Below are positions 9,147-21,659 of a DNA stretch of 64,000 nucleotides, one piece after another (within the stretch, counting starts at the first letter, position 1; each line of letters starts with the position of its first letter). This stretch comes from Flavobacteriales bacterium. GTDB lineage: Bacteria > Bacteroidota > Bacteroidia > Flavobacteriales_F > PHOS-HE28. The position numbers and the translations under genes were made by a program. The stretch is taken from NCBI GenBank assembly GCA_016713865.1, contig JADJOG010000007.1, forward strand, positions 70,867-134,866, written 5' to 3'. The notes under the pieces were generated by a model. That model saw only the letters and a list, made by a program, of their open reading frames with translations. It was not told the origin of the DNA and ran no database searches.

Positions 9147-10136
9147 ATGCGGTACCTCATCACTGCGCTTGTTGCCTTTCATGCGATCGCCAGCTTCGCG
9201 CAAGCCAAGCAGCCGCGCCGCGATGCCGCCGTGGAGGCGATCATGGTGCCCAGCGACGATCCGCGCTACGCCAGTCAGAACCCGGCGGTGCAGGAGCCGC
9301 GCTTCGTGCTGCGCAACAAGGGCCGCGATCCCTTGCACGGCATCTCGGTGCGCTACGGCACCGATGGTTTCAAGCAGCGCATGTTCGCGTGGACGGGCAT
9401 GCTCGCTTCGGGCGCGAGCGTCGAGGTGCAGTTGCCGCATTTGATCGACATGAACGCGGGCAGCAATCGGTTCACCGTTGCGCTGGGCGATCCCAATGGC
9501 AAGCGCGACAAGAATCCGGCGGACAACACGCTCAGCACCACCTTCACCGCAGCGCCCACGCTGAGCAGTCCGATCACGGTGCGGTGGCGCGTGTCGCCGG
9601 GCGCAGGAAGAAGCATGCGCATCGAGAACACGCGCGGCCCCGTGCCTTTCGCGCGCGCTTGGAGCGCCGGGGCCGATTCGGTGTTCAGCGAATCGGTGGA
9701 ATTACTGGTGGGCAGCTACGTGCTGCACCTGTTGGATAGCAGTCGCACGGCGCATGCTTCGGTGCGCGTGTTCGATGAGCGCGGCGAATTGCTGGCGGCC
9801 ATGCGCGGGAAGGATCGCACCGCGAGCCGTTACCAGTTCCGCGTGGAGGTGAATGCGCCCGTGATCGCAGGGCGCGCGAGCGATGCCGTTCTGGTGATGC
9901 TACCGGGCCGCGGGCAAGCGCTGGTTGATGCGTACTCCCAGGAGAGATCCATGCTAGTCGTGGCCAATGCGAAGGGCGAAACGGTGATGGAGTGGCAACA
10001 GCCGGAAGGGTGGTCCACCGTGCGCCGCATCGATCTGGCGGAGCATCCGGCGGGCAGCTATGCGATCAAGCTGATCATCAAGGGCGAAGCGATTCCGGTG
10101 GGCAACATGGAGCTCATCGATTCCGGGCCACGCTGA
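9147..10136 (+). CDS. Secreted protein with CARDB-like domain
   Basis: 329 residues beginning with a signal peptide (MRYLITALVAFHAIASFAQA). Residues about 45-140 look like the CARDB/adhesion-type beta-sandwich common in Bacteroidota secreted proteins: a stretch ending FVLRNKGRDPLHGISVRY, then FAWTGMLASGASVEVQLP and LGDPNGKRDKNPADNTLS. The C-terminal part ends IDLAEHPAGSYAIKLIIKG, which has the shape of a type A T9SS sorting domain though it is weak. No enzyme motif seen. Transcribed divergently from the membrane protein 69 nt away. I start at MRY because upstream codons are in a different compositional style and lack a signal. Confidence 0.7.
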   Translation: MRYLITALVAFHAIASFAQAKQPRRDAAVEAIMVPSDDPRYASQNPAVQEPRFVLRNKGRDPLHGISVRYGTDGFKQRMFAWTGMLASGASVEVQLPHLIDMNAGSNRFTVALGDPNGKRDKNPADNTLSTTFTAAPTLSSPITVRWRVSPGAGRSMRIENTRGPVPFARAWSAGADSVFSESVELLVGSYVLHLLDSSRTAHASVRVFDERGELLAAMRGKDRTASRYQFRVEVNAPVIAGRASDAVLVMLPGRGQALVDAYSQERSMLVVANAKGETVMEWQQPEGWSTVRRIDLAEHPAGSYAIKLIIKGEAIPVGNMELIDSGPR

Positions 10137-10142
10137 GCCGCC

Positions 10143-10150
10143 TATTTTCG
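10143..10150 (+). promoter_or_regulatory. Putative -7 box of tRNA-Arg promoter
   Basis: TATTTTCG, one mismatch from TAnnTTTG, 36 nt upstream of the mature tRNA 5' end. Confidence 0.4.
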
Positions 10151-10186
10151 CCGCCCGCTTTCAAAGGCTACGCGAGCTGAAGGCAG

Positions 10187-10258
10187 GACCCCATAGTTCA
10201 ATGGATAGAATAGGAGTTTCCTAAACTCTTGATCCAGGTTCGACTCCTGGTGGGGTCA
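10187..10258 (+). tRNA. tRNA-Arg (anticodon CCT)
   Basis: 72 nt. Acceptor GACCCCA pairs with TGGGGTC, discriminator A at 10258. The D arm includes AGTTCAATGGATAGAAT. The anticodon stem GGAGT/ACTCT closes a seven-base loop TTCCTAA with anticodon CCT, reading AGG. The T arm is CCAGG-TTCGACT-CCTGG. No CCA is encoded. Confidence 0.95.
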
Positions 10259-10376
10259 CGATCGCGATGCGCCATGCGCGCATCCCCCTCAACAGAACGG
10301 TGTGCGAAACTGCGCTCTGGCCCTTGCCGGGCGCCGATAGGGGCCGCGCCAACTTGCGGCGGGGCAGTGCGCGCCT

Positions 10377-10410
10377 GCCTGCCGATGGCAGGCGTGCGTC
10401 CCGTACGCAC
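10377..10410. promoter_or_regulatory. Two adjacent hairpins before the CHU_C-type gene
   Basis: GCCTGCC-GAT-GGCAGGC (10377-10393) is followed directly by GTGCGT-cccgt-ACGCAC (10394-10410), two bases before the proposed ATG at 10413. They could be a terminator for tRNA-Arg or a translational control structure. No T tract follows. The rest of the 10259-10412 gap shows nothing else. Confidence 0.4.
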
Positions 10411-10412
10411 CC

Positions 10413-11405
10413 ATGCGCCGAGGTTTATTCGCCGTTCTCCTGCTTGATTCCTAAAGGCATCGCCGCCGCACAGCCCGCGAACAGCGATTGCGCTACAGCC
10501 GCGCTGCTCTGCGCGCAGCAAGCGATCGATGGCAACAACACCGGCGCCAACGGCACACTCCCCGGTTTCTGCCCCGGAACCGACCTGCTCCTGTGGTACA
10601 CCTTCAGCACCAACAGCCAGGGCGGGACGGTTGAAGTGAGCATCAGCGGGATCAACTGCCCGCTGGTGGCCGGCATGGACGATGAGCTCAGCGTGGTGGT
10701 GCTCAGCGGCGACGGAAGCTGCCTGCCGGCCTCCTTCACCGCGGTCTCGGCGTGCGAGCTGGGCGATGCCGATTTCATCACCACCACACAAGCCTTGCTG
10801 CCGAATACGACCTACTGGGTGGTGGTACAGGCGCGATCGAACGGAGGCGCCACCATTGCCGCGCAATGCGGCTTCACCATCGCGGTGGGCGGCCCGGGGG
10901 CCAATATCATCGGGGTTGATTTCGATGCCGGTCCCGATGTGGAGATCCCCCAGGGCTCCTCGACCCAGCTGAACGTTACCGGCGGCACCAATTGGAACTG
11001 GTCGCCGACGGTGGGCCTGAGCGGCAACGGCATTCCCAATCCGATCGCGAATCCGCAGGAGACGACCACCTATGCGGTGACCACCGCGCAGAGCGGCTGC
11101 ACCTACACCGATACCGTGAACGTGCTGGTGCGCCGCTTGATCGAGCCGCCCAACACCTTCTCGCCCAACGGCGATGGCATGAATGATACCTGGGAGGTGC
11201 CAGGCATCGCTGAATACCCGGGTTCGGAGGTGATCATCTACGACCGCTGGGGCCAGAAGGTGTTCCAGAGCAACGGCTACCGCGAGCCATGGGATGGCAC
11301 GCGCAACGGCAACCTGAGCGAAGGTTCTATTACTACTACATCCAGCTGAACGAGGTCGAGGGGCGCAGCGCGCCGTACCTGGGCTTCGTCTCCATCATCC
11401 GATGA
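10413..11405 (+). CDS. Secreted protein with type B T9SS (gliding-motility) C-terminal domain (two frameshifts)
   Basis: A signal peptide MRRGLFAVLL starts at 10413, then the frame must shift near 10440-10450 to continue LIPKGIAAAQPANSDCATA. The middle reads as a cysteine-containing beta-sandwich (FCPGTDLLLWYTF ... GCTYTDTVNVLV), the latter part PKD/Ig-like with WNWSPTVGLSG. The C-terminus is a canonical CHU_C/type B sorting domain: NTFSPNGDGMNDTWEVPG, IYDRWGQKVFQS, PWDGT. A second shift at about 11325 moves the ending to FYYYIQLNE...GFVSIIR with TGA at 11403. The next gene, PorP, starts inside that stop (ATGA), the usual cargo-plus-SprF arrangement. Confidence 0.8.
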
Positions 11406-12341
11406 GGCTCGCGCTGCTCCTCCTTCTGCTCGTGGCAACATCGTCTGTCCGCGCGCAGCAGCTCTCGCAATACACGCAATACGTCTTCAATCAGTTCAGC
11501 GTGAACCCGGCTGTTGCGGGCAGCAAGGACTGCCTCGATATCCGGCTCGGCTTCCGCAAGCAATGGATGGGCTTCGAGGGCGCGCCCACCACGGGCTGGG
11601 CCAGCTTGCACGGCTCCATCCGCCAGAAGGGCAAGCCCTTCGTTGCGAACAAGCACGGTATCGGCCTCTTCCTCGAATCGGACAACGCGGGCAATTGGGG
11701 CTATACGCGCATGGTGCTCGCCTGGGCCTACCACATGCAGATGTCGCGCGACTATTTCTTCAGCTTCGGGTTCTTCGGCGGCGCGCAGCAGATGAAGTAC
11801 GATATCGGCAACAGCACCTTGGTGCAGATATGGCGATCCGGCGCTCGATGGGAAATCGAGCAGCGTGGTGATCCCCGAGATCACGCCAGGCATCTTCCTC
11901 TATAACAAGAAGGCATGGGGCGGCATCAGCATGCACCAGGCCTTGGGCAACAAGATCAAGGACATCGGCACCGATTCCCGGCTCGCGCGGCAATTCATGG
12001 CCAGCGGCGGATACCGCTTGCGCATGGCCCGCAACACGGCGCTGGTGCCATCGACATTGATCAAGTTCTCGAAAGGCGCTCCGCCCGCCTGGGATGTGAA
12101 CGCCATGGTCGAGTGGAACAGGAAATTCGCGCTTGGCGCGGGCTACCGCACGGGCGATGCCCTCACTGTGCTCATGCGCGTGAGTTTCGCCAAGTACTTC
12201 CAGCTTGGCTACAGCTACGATGTGACCACCAGCAAATTGAGGCTGGCCAGCAGCAATACGCACGAGATCATCCTGGGCATCACCCCCTGCGGGCAGGAGG
12301 ATGCGAGCCGACGCATGATCAACTGCCCTGCCTTCGACTAG
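11402..12341 (+). CDS. Type IX secretion system PorP/SprF-family outer-membrane protein (frameshifted)
   Basis: Family features: signal peptide MRLALLLLLLVATSSVRAQ, then QLSQYTQYVFNQFSVNPAVAGS near the N-terminus and the closing barrel strands FQLGYSYDVTTSKLRLASS, NTHEIILG. About 310 residues when joined. A one-base insertion at about 11828 splits the gene; removing it restores YGDPALDGKSSSVVIPEITPG. SprF-type proteins are needed to export or anchor their neighbouring type B cargo through the T9SS. Position between two such cargo genes fits this role; which cargo it serves is not shown by sequence. Confidence 0.9.
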
Positions 12342-12353
12342 AACACTGAAGCG

Positions 12354-15300
12354 ATGCGAACACGAAACTGGATCCTCCCGCTGCTGGCCGCGCTGCTGCT
12401 GGCACCCGCGGCCTTGCTGGCGCAGCGCCGAACCCTGCATTGGGTGGGCGGCTCGGGCGCTTGGAGCGATGCGGCCCATTGGAGCCTGCACCCCGGTGGC
12501 GTTGGCGGTGCGGCGGTGCCCAAGGCAACCGATGATGTGGTGGTAGCGCCGAGCAACGATGCGGAGGTGCTGATCGAGGGCGATGCGAAGTGCAACAGCC
12601 TGCGCGTGGATGGCAGCGCCGCATTCGTGCGCGTGATCGGTTCGGAGAACGAAGCCTTGCGCATGCACGGCGACTGGACGATGAATGGCAGCGTGCATTG
12701 GGCCTTCGCCGGAACGGTGCGCATGGATGGGGAGGGGGAAGGGCGCGTGATCGATACGCGCGGCCTGCCGATGGCGGGGAGCGTGCGCTTCGATGGCCGC
12801 GGCTCGTGGTCGATCGTGAGCGACCTGGTGCTCACGCAGGGCGATATCGTGCTGCGCGCGGGCGAGGTGCACGCCGCGCGCGCGTTGCTATGCGCGCGAT
12901 TGTGCGCCGAAGGACGCGGCGCCAAGCGCCTGCATGCCCGGAAGCAGCGTGATAGACCCGGAGCGGACGCCAGAGCAACACGTGCTGGCGCGCGTGATGG
13001 ATGCGCAGCAGGCCATGGTGCTGGTAGGGCAGCGCGCTCGCAACGCCGCCACCGGGCTCACCCGACGGACCGCGCGATGTGAATGTGTGCGCCACCGGAC
13101 CGGGACAAACGCCCTTCATCGCCACCACTTCCGCCACAACGAATTTCAACGGCTTCAACATCCGTTGCCGTGGCGAATGCAACGCCACCGTAACGGTGAA
13201 CGTGACGGGCGGCAGCGGGAATTTCACTTACTCCTGGCTCGGCGGCCCCGGCACGGCCACGTGGACAACTGCCTGTGGAGGCCCGCAGATCGTGATCGTC
13301 ACCGATGTCAGGCAAGGCGTGAGCTGCGGCGTTACGCTGAATTTGAGCGAACCCGCGCCGTTGGGCGTGACTTCTTCGGCACCGGCACCCGCCCACCTGC
13401 GCCGATGTGTGCAACGGCTCGCGCACCGCGCTGGCCATTGGTGGTGTTTCTGGCGGTACGGGTTACTCTAAACTGGAATGGCGCGCCGCCATCGAGCCCT
13501 ACCTCCAATGAATTGTGCGCGGGTGCCAATACGCTGCGCATCACCGATGCGAACGGCTGCATCCGCGACACCACCTTCTTCTTCGACGTGCAGCCGATCG
13601 AGCCGAACCTCACGTTCACCAACGTGACGTGCAATGGCGCGTGTAACGGCACGGCCACGGTGAATCCGACAGGCGGCACCGGCATCGTCACCGCCACTTG
13701 GACACCGGCGCCCGGTGCTGGCCAAGGCACCTTCAACGCCACGCAGATGTGCGCGGGCAACTACAGCGTGCTGCTCACCGATGCAAACGGCTGCACCGCC
13801 ACGGAGGCCTTCACCATCAGCGAGCCACCACCGATCGTGCCCAATCCATCGCAAACCGATGCCACCTGTTTCGGGCAATGTGATGGCAGCGCAACGGTGG
13901 CGCCGAGCGGAAGCCCGGGCCCCTTCAGCTACACATGGACACCGGACGTGTCGACCGCGGAGACCGCGATCAATCTGTGCGCGGGCGATTACAGCGTGCT
14001 CATTACGGATCTGGTCACGCTTTGCACCGCGACGCAGTCCTTCACGATCATCTCGCAGCCTGCATTCGATGTGCAAGGCACGGTAACGCCGGCCACATGC
14101 AGCGATGCGTGCGATGGCGCGATCACCATCACCATTGGCGGACCTCCACCGCAATACATCATCACCTGGTCGCCACCGGTAACGGGCCAAGGAACCACGA
14201 GTGTCACAGGGCTCTGTCCCGGCGATTACAGCGTTACGGTGGCCACGACGAATGGCTGCGATACCACGGTCACGTTCAATGTGCCTGCGCCACCGCCCTT
14301 GCAGGCCGCGCTCACTACGGTTGATGCAAGTTGCGCGGGCGTGTGCGATGGCTCGGCATCGGTTGCGGTTTCCGGCGGCAGCCGCCGGCTATTCCTACTT
14401 GTGGACGCCTCCGGTCATGGGTCAAGGCACACCCAACGCGACACAGCTCTGTGCGGGTATTTACACGCTGCTGATCACCGATTTCAACGGCTGCGACACC
14501 ACGCTCACCATCACGATCAACGAGCCGCCGCCCTTGGTGGTAACGCCCAGCCAGACCGATGTGACTTGCGGCGGATTATGCGATGGCACCGCGAGTGTCC
14601 TGGTTTCCGGCGGCACACCGGACTACACCTACCTCTGGACGCCGAACGTCACCGGCCAAAGCACGCCGAACGCGACCGCATTGTGCGCGGGCAATTACAG
14701 TGTGCTGATCACGGATGACAATGGCTGCACCATCACGCAAGCCTTCACGATCATCGATGCGGTGCCCTTGCAGGTCTCGCTGCAAGTGCTGCCTGCGAGC
14801 TGCCCCGGCGTGTGCGATGGATCGGCTGGCGTGATTGTTACCGGTGGCCAAACGGATTACACTTACGATTGGCAACCGCCGCCTGGTGGCACCGGCCAAG
14901 GCACGGCCAACGTCACCGGCCTTTGCCCGCAAGCGTATTCGCTCACCATCACCGATGCGGCGGGCTGCGATTCGCCATCGCCTTCACGGTGCCCGCGCCG
15001 CCGCCGATCACGGTGGTGAGCACCATGACCGATCCGAGTTGCAACGGCGATTGCAATGGAAGCATCGCATTACAGGTGAGCGGCGGCAATGGCCTCTTCA
15101 CGTACCTGTGGTCGCCGATCGTCACCGGCCAAGGCACGCCGAACGCGACTGCTTTGTGCGCTGGCAATTATCAAGTCACGATCACCAGCGGCGCGTGCGA
15201 CACGACGCTCGTATTCGACCTCACAGCACCGCCACCGATCACCGCAACCGCCACGCTCACGCCACCGACTTGCGCAAGCGAGTGCGACGGAAGCATCATC

Positions 15301-18300
15301 CTCGATGTGAATGGTGGAACGCCCGGCTACAGTTACGTGTGGACGCCACCGGTGAATGGCCAAGGCACGCCGAACGCCACGCAGCTCTGCGCGGGCAGCT
15401 ACAGTGTACTGATCACCGACCTAGTGGGCTGCGACACCACGCTCACCTTCCAGCTGGATGATCCTCCTGCGATCACTGTTGACATCACCACAACGCCTGC
15501 TAGTTGCGGCGGTTTGTGCGATGGTACGGCCACGGCTGTTGTAACCGGTGGTGTCGGCCTGATTGATTACAACTGGCAGGGATCGCCAACGGGCGGTCAG
15601 GGCACACCGAATGCAACGGGCTTCTGCCCCGGCGCCTACACGCTCACGGTAACCGATGCCAACGGCTGCCAGGTGATCACGCCATTCACGATTAGCACGC
15701 CATCGGGCATCGATGCATCGGGTGTTGTAACGCCTGCGAGCTGCGGCAACACCTGCGATGGCGCGATCGATGTCACGGTTTCCGGCGGTGTGCCGGGCTA
15801 TATCTATTTATGGACACCCGATGTGACCGGTCAGGGCACACCGAACGCATCGAACCTGTGTCCCGGCAACTATGCCTTGCAGATCACCGATGCCGCGCAA
15901 TGCGACACCGTGCTGCTCTTCGTGGTGGATGCGCCGTTGGCGATCATCCCGAATCCGTCGCAGACCGATGAGACCTGCAATGGCCCGTGCGATGGAACCG
16001 CCACGGTGAATCCGACCGGTGGCGACGGCCTCTTCGCGTACTTCTGGGATCCGCCGCCGCCCGGTGGCGGACAAGGCACCAACACTGCAACGGGACTTTG
16101 TCCGGGGCTTTGGAGCGTGACCATTACTGATGGTTCGGCTGCGACACCACCGTGGTGTTCGACATACTGCCGAAAGTGCCGGTGCAACGGATCTCTTGGC
16201 TACCGATGCCACGTGCGCCAACCTCTGCGATGGCACCGCGACCGTGACACCCGCTGGCGGATCCGGCGTGTACACCATCGTCTGGAGCCCCGTTCCTCCC
16301 GGCGCGCAGCAAGGCAATGCGACCATCACGGGGTTGTGCATCGGCCTATGGCAAGTAACGGTCACGGATCAAGGCGGATGCTCCGCAACGGCTTCTGTTT
16401 TCGTGAATGCGCACGCCGTTCGATGCCAATCTTGGTGATCTCCGGGTCCTGCGCTGGGAGCATGCACTGGAAGGGCGTCGGTTGCGCCAACGGGAGGCAC
16501 GGGTGCGATCAACGTGCTGTGGCAGCCGGGGCGGTGAAACCACCACGCAGGTGAACGGCCTTTGCGCGGGAACCAATTACACCGTGACCCTCACCGATGC
16601 GAATGGGTGCGTGAGCGTGACGCCATTCACGGTGGACCCCTTCACGCCGATTCAGCCCAACAGCAGCAGCACTCCCGTGAGTTGCTCCGGAGCGTGCGAT
16701 GGAACAGCCACGGTGGGCCCCACGGGCGGTAGCGGCGGCTTCACGTTCGTATGGGCTCCGGGCGGACAGACAACGCCGCAGGTCACGGGCCTGTGCGAAG
16801 GCGTGTACACCGTGACGATCACCGACTTCGTCGGATGCAGCATCGATGCGCAAGTGCTCATCACGGGTCCGTTGCCGATCGATGCGGGAGCCGTGGTGAC
16901 GCCGATCTCGTGCAACGATGTATGCAATGGATCCATCGTGCTGAACGCGACCGGCGGCACGGGCGGCTTCACCTATGTCTGGAATCCGATCCCGCCGAAC
17001 GGTCAGGGCCAAGCAGAGGCAATAGACCTCTGCGCGAACACCTGGAACGTGACCATCATCGATAATTCAGGCTGCAGCATATCGCTCTCCTTCACGCTGG
17101 ATGATCCGCCTGCGCTCACCCTTGATGTGAGCACCACGCCGAGCGAATGCCAGGTGTGCATCGGGACAGCCACGGTAACGGTGGGCGGCGGAACAGGCGC
17201 GCCCACCATTGAATGGTACAGCGCGGGCGGCAGCTTGGTAGGGACGGGCGCGAGCATCACGGATCTGTGCGCTGGTGTTTACTCGGTAGTGGTTACCGAT
17301 GCGAATGGATGTTCGCTGCAACAAGCCGTTGCCATCACCGATAGCGCGGGCGAAGTGATCACCGCGAACGACGGAAGCACCAGCTGCCCCAACACCTGCG
17401 ATGGAACAGTGAGCGTTGATGTGAATTGCATCGACGGGCCGTGTACGATCGCATGGTTCGATGCGCAGGGCAACGACCTGAATGAGAGCGGTCCATCGCT
17501 TAGTGGTCTTTGCCCCGGGGATTACCTCGTGCAGGTGACCAACGCATCGGGCTGCATCAGCATCGATACCGCAACGGTGGTCGCGCCAACATCGGCTGCG
17601 CTGCTCATCAGCAGCACGCCCGCGAGCTGCGCTGGCGCATGCGATGGAACAGCCACGGTGGGCGTGAGTGGCGGTATTCCGGGCTTCACCTGGAATTGGC
17701 TGCACAGCGGCGAGACCACGCCGCAAGTGACCGGGTTGTGCGCTGGCGTGTACACGGTGATCATCACGGATGGCGCTGGATGCGACACCACCGCGCAAGT
17801 GCTCATCACCGAACCATTGCCGCTCCAAGTGAATGCAGTGGTAACCGGTGTGGCATGCGCGGGCGATTGCAATGGCAGCATCGCGCTCACCATCACCGGA
17901 GGCACCGCAGGCTATAGCGTGGTGTGGAATCCTGTGCCGCCGAATGGACAGGGCGTGCTCACGGCAACGGGCCTATGCGCTGGCAACTACACGGTGGTGG
18001 TAAGCGATGCGAATGGATGCTCCTTCACGGAGACCTATTCGATCATTGAGCCCGACCTGCTGCAGTTGAGCGTGAGCACCACGCCGAGCACTTGCCCGAA
18101 TTGCGATGGACAGGCCACGGCAATAATCACCGGCGGCACACCGCAATACACCGTCATCTGGACCTTGTTGGGCGTGCAGGTCGGCACCGGCGAGAGCATC
18201 ACCGACCTCTGCGGCGGACTCTATACCGTGACCGTGACCGATGCGAATGGATGCAGCGCGGCGCAAACGGTGCAGGTATCCGATGCGAATGCCGATCCCC

Positions 18301-21300
18301 TCACGCCGGTGAACGGGCAGGTGTCCTGCGCCAACGATTGCGATGGCACGGTGAGCGTCACCTTCATCTGCAGCGCGCCGATCTGCAACCTGACCTGGTT
18401 CGATGCCGATGGCAACGTGATCGGCACCAACGTAGGCACGCTCACCGATCTCTGCGTTGGCGTTTACACCGCGCAGCTCACCAATGGCAACGGTTGCGTG
18501 AGCTTCGCCGATGCGGAGGTGCTTCCTTCAACGGTGATCACGCCGAACCTGAGCACAACACCGGTTAGCTGCGCGGGCGCGTGTGATGGCACGGCCACCG
18601 TTGGACCAACTGGCGGTGTTGGCACCTATGAGTTCCTCTGGTCGCCGGGCGGACAGACCACAGCACAGGTCATGGGGCTTTGCGCGGGCGTGTACAGCGT
18701 TCTCATCACCGACGACAGCGGATGCGAGGCAACGGTGGATGCGCTCATCCTGGAGCCGCAACCACTCGTGATCAATGCTACGGTGCAGGATGCGCTTTGC
18801 TCGGGCGATTGCAATGGATCGGTGAGCGTGATCATCACCGGCGGCACAGGCGTCTTACAGCTACGCATGGTCGCCGGGGAATCCGAACGGCCAAGGCACG
18901 GCAACGATCACGGATCTCTGCCCCGGCACATGGACATTAACCGTGACGGATGATAGCGGCTGCACGATCACGCAGGACTTCAATGTGGATGAACCACAGC
19001 CGTTGCAAGTGGCCGTGAGCACCACCGAGAGCGAATGCGGTCTCTGCAACGGAACCGCCACGGCGTCCATCACGGGCGGCACCTTGAACTACTTCACGGT
19101 ATGGTCCGATGGCGCCACCATCATCGGCACAGGCGAAACGATTACTGGATTGTGCGCTGGATTCTACAATGTCGTAGTAACCGATGCCAACGGTTGCTCG
19201 GCCAGCGCACTCGTAGTGGTGAGCGATCTGGACGGCGAAGTGCTCAGCATCACGAATGGCATCACCACATGTCCCGGCGATTGCGACGGCGAAGTGAGCG
19301 TGAGCTACATCTGTGCGCAGCCCGATTGCGTCACGGCATGGTTCGATGCGAACGGCAACGACCTCGGCGTGAGCGCGAACACGCTGAGCGGCCTTTGCGC
19401 CGGTCTCTATTTCGTGCAGGTCACGAATGGCATCGGCTGCATCACCATCGATACGGCTTTCGTAACGGAGCCCGACCCGATCGCGGCGAACTTGAGCACC
19501 ACGATCGCGAGCTGCGCAGGCGATTGTGATGGAACAGCAACGGTGGGTCCTTCGGGCGGCCAACCGGACTACGATATCGTCTGGAGCCCCGGTGGCGAGA
19601 CCACGACGCAGATCACGGGACTGTGCGCCGGGCAATACAGCGTCACCATCACCGATCAGGCGGGCTGCTCCATCACACAGGATGTGCTGATCCTGGAGCC
19701 GTTGCCGCTGAGCATCACAGGTGTCATCGTGCCCATCACCTGCAATGGCGCATGCGATGGTGCGATCACGGCGTCGGTGAGTGGCGGCACGCAGCAGTAC
19801 AGTTATGCATGGACACCTGCGCCTCCGGGCGATCCCACACAGCCCACGATCATCGGCCTGTGCGCAGGCAATTGGACCGTGGCCGTTACCGATGCGAACG
19901 GATGCGTGGCTTCCGAGACCTTCACGCTCACGGATCCGCCATTGCTCGAGGCACAGATCACCACTACCGACAACCTCTGCTTCGGCGATTGCCAAGGCAT
20001 GGCGAATGCGAGCATCACCGGTGGAACGGGCAGCTACGCAATCGTCTGGCGCGATGCCAATGGCGCTGTGATCGCCCAGGATGTGTTCGATGTGAATGGT
20101 CTCTGCGCGGGCAATTATGAGCTGCAAGTGACCGACGACAATGGATGCGTGCTCATCGCGCCATTCAGCATCACGCAGGGCAACGCGATCGATGCGAACC
20201 TGCTCTGGACGAACGAGACCTGCTTTGGGCCCTGCGATGGAACGGCCTCGATCACGCCCAGCGGTGGTGCTGGTTCGTTCAGCATTGCCTGGTTCGACGC
20301 GTCGGGAACGCTTATCGCAAGCGATGTCACCGATCTGAGCGGCCTTTGCGCTGGCACGAATACGGTGGTGATCACAGATGCGCTCGGTTGCGACACCACG
20401 TACACGTTCACGATACTTCCTTATCAGGACATCGCCGACAATGCAACAGTGAATGACGTGCTGTGCAATGGCGCATGCGATGGAAGCATCATCATTGTGG
20501 CAACAGGCGGCATCGGCAACCTCACCTACTTCTGGAGCCCTGTGCCTGGCAACGGACAAGGCAATGCTGTGGCCACCGGCCTTTGCCCGAACACCTACAC
20601 GCTCACAATCACCGACGGCGCGGGATGCAATGCCACATTCAGTTACACGATCACCGAGCCGAGCGCGCTGAGCGTTGTTGTGGATCAAGTGACCGATGCG
20701 AGCTGTGCGACGGCGAGCGATGGGGCAATCGACGTAACGACGAGCGGTGGCATGTTGCAATACTCCTTCGCTTGGTCAGGCCCGAACAACTTCACGGCGC
20801 AGTCGGAGGACATCGCCAGCATCGCGCCCGGCAGCTACACGCTCACGGTAACAGATGACAATGGCTGCACCGTCTCAATCACGGTTGATGTGGATGCCCT
20901 CGCGACCGTTGTCGCTGATGCGGGAACGGACATCATCGAATGCCCGGGGGTCGATATAGCGCTCGATGGATCTCAGAGCACCGGGGCTGTGAGCTACCAG
21001 TGGCTCGATGCGCAGAACAATGTGATCGGTACTGATGCTGTGATTTCGCTCGCTGGACTGGCGCCAGGCACCTACACGTTCACGTTGATCGTGGCCGATG
21101 GTCCTTGCTCGGATAGCGATCAGGTCACCGTGACCGTGCTCGATCTGCCGATTGCTGATGCAGGACCTGATCAGGCCATCTTCTTGAGCGAGACCGCCAC
21201 CTTGGGCGGCAATCCCACAGGTCCCACCGGATCGATCTTCATCTGGCAGCCCGATCAAACGCTTAACAGCGGTAGCAGCGCCAACCCGATCGCTGACCCG

Positions 21301-21655
21301 GATGTGAGCACGTGGTACTACGTGTATGTGACTGCGCCCAACGGCTGCTCCGCGGTTGATTCGGTGCTGATCACCGTGGTGCCGGAGATCGTGATCACAA
21401 CTGGCTTCTCGCTCAATGGCGATGGCCGCAATGATGCTTGGGTGATTGACTACATCGACCTCTTCCCGGGAGTGCGAGGTGGAGATCTACAGTCGATGGG
21501 GCGAGATGCTATTCCGCAGCGTGGGGTACAAGACGCCATGGGACGGCCGCTACAATGGAGGCTTCGTGCCAGTGGGCACGTACTACTACGTGATCAAGCT
21601 CAACGACGAGCGCTTCCCAGAGCCATACACCGGTCCGCTCACCGTGATCCGCTAA
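12354..21655 (+). CDS. Giant SprB-like cell-surface adhesin with ~33 SprB repeats and type B CTD (many frameshifts)
   Basis: About 3,100 residues if frames are joined. It starts with a signal peptide (MRTRNWILPLLAALLLAP) and a globular beta-rich region (VGGSGAWSDAAHWSL ...). From 13.1 kb I count about 33 SprB-type units, each with C.G.CDGTATV, GGTPPYTYLW-like and LCAGNYSVLITDANGCD motifs. The C-terminal gliding-motility domain reads FSLNGDGRNDAWV, IYSRWGEMLFRS, PWDGRYNG and ends LTVIR-TAA. Frame switches occur near 12.9, 13.03, 13.38, 13.47, 14.38, 14.98, 16.14, 16.19, 16.41-16.54, 18.855 and 21.47 kb; several are simple single-base insertions. SprB is the mobile gliding adhesin of Flavobacterium; repeat chemistry here suggests adhesion. 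Whether this cell glides cannot be told from this window. Confidence 0.88.
16678..19490 (+). repeat. Higher-order tandem repeat inside the SprB-like gene (~940 bp, three copies plus a diverged fourth)
   Basis: A block of four different SprB units recurs in the same order: (a) CDGTATVGPTGG with GGQTTPQVTGLC, (b) CNGSI with W.P.PPNGQG, (c) a C..C unit with VGTGESITDLC, (d) CDGTVSV with WFDA.GN. Block starts are at about 16680, 17630, 18565 and (diverged) 19508, a spacing of roughly 940 bp (about 313 residues). Confidence 0.75.
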
Positions 21656-21659
21656 CGCC

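Noticed and set aside
10187..10258. Integration site at tRNA-Arg
   Set aside because: No direct repeat of its 3' end, integrase or foreign composition was seen downstream.
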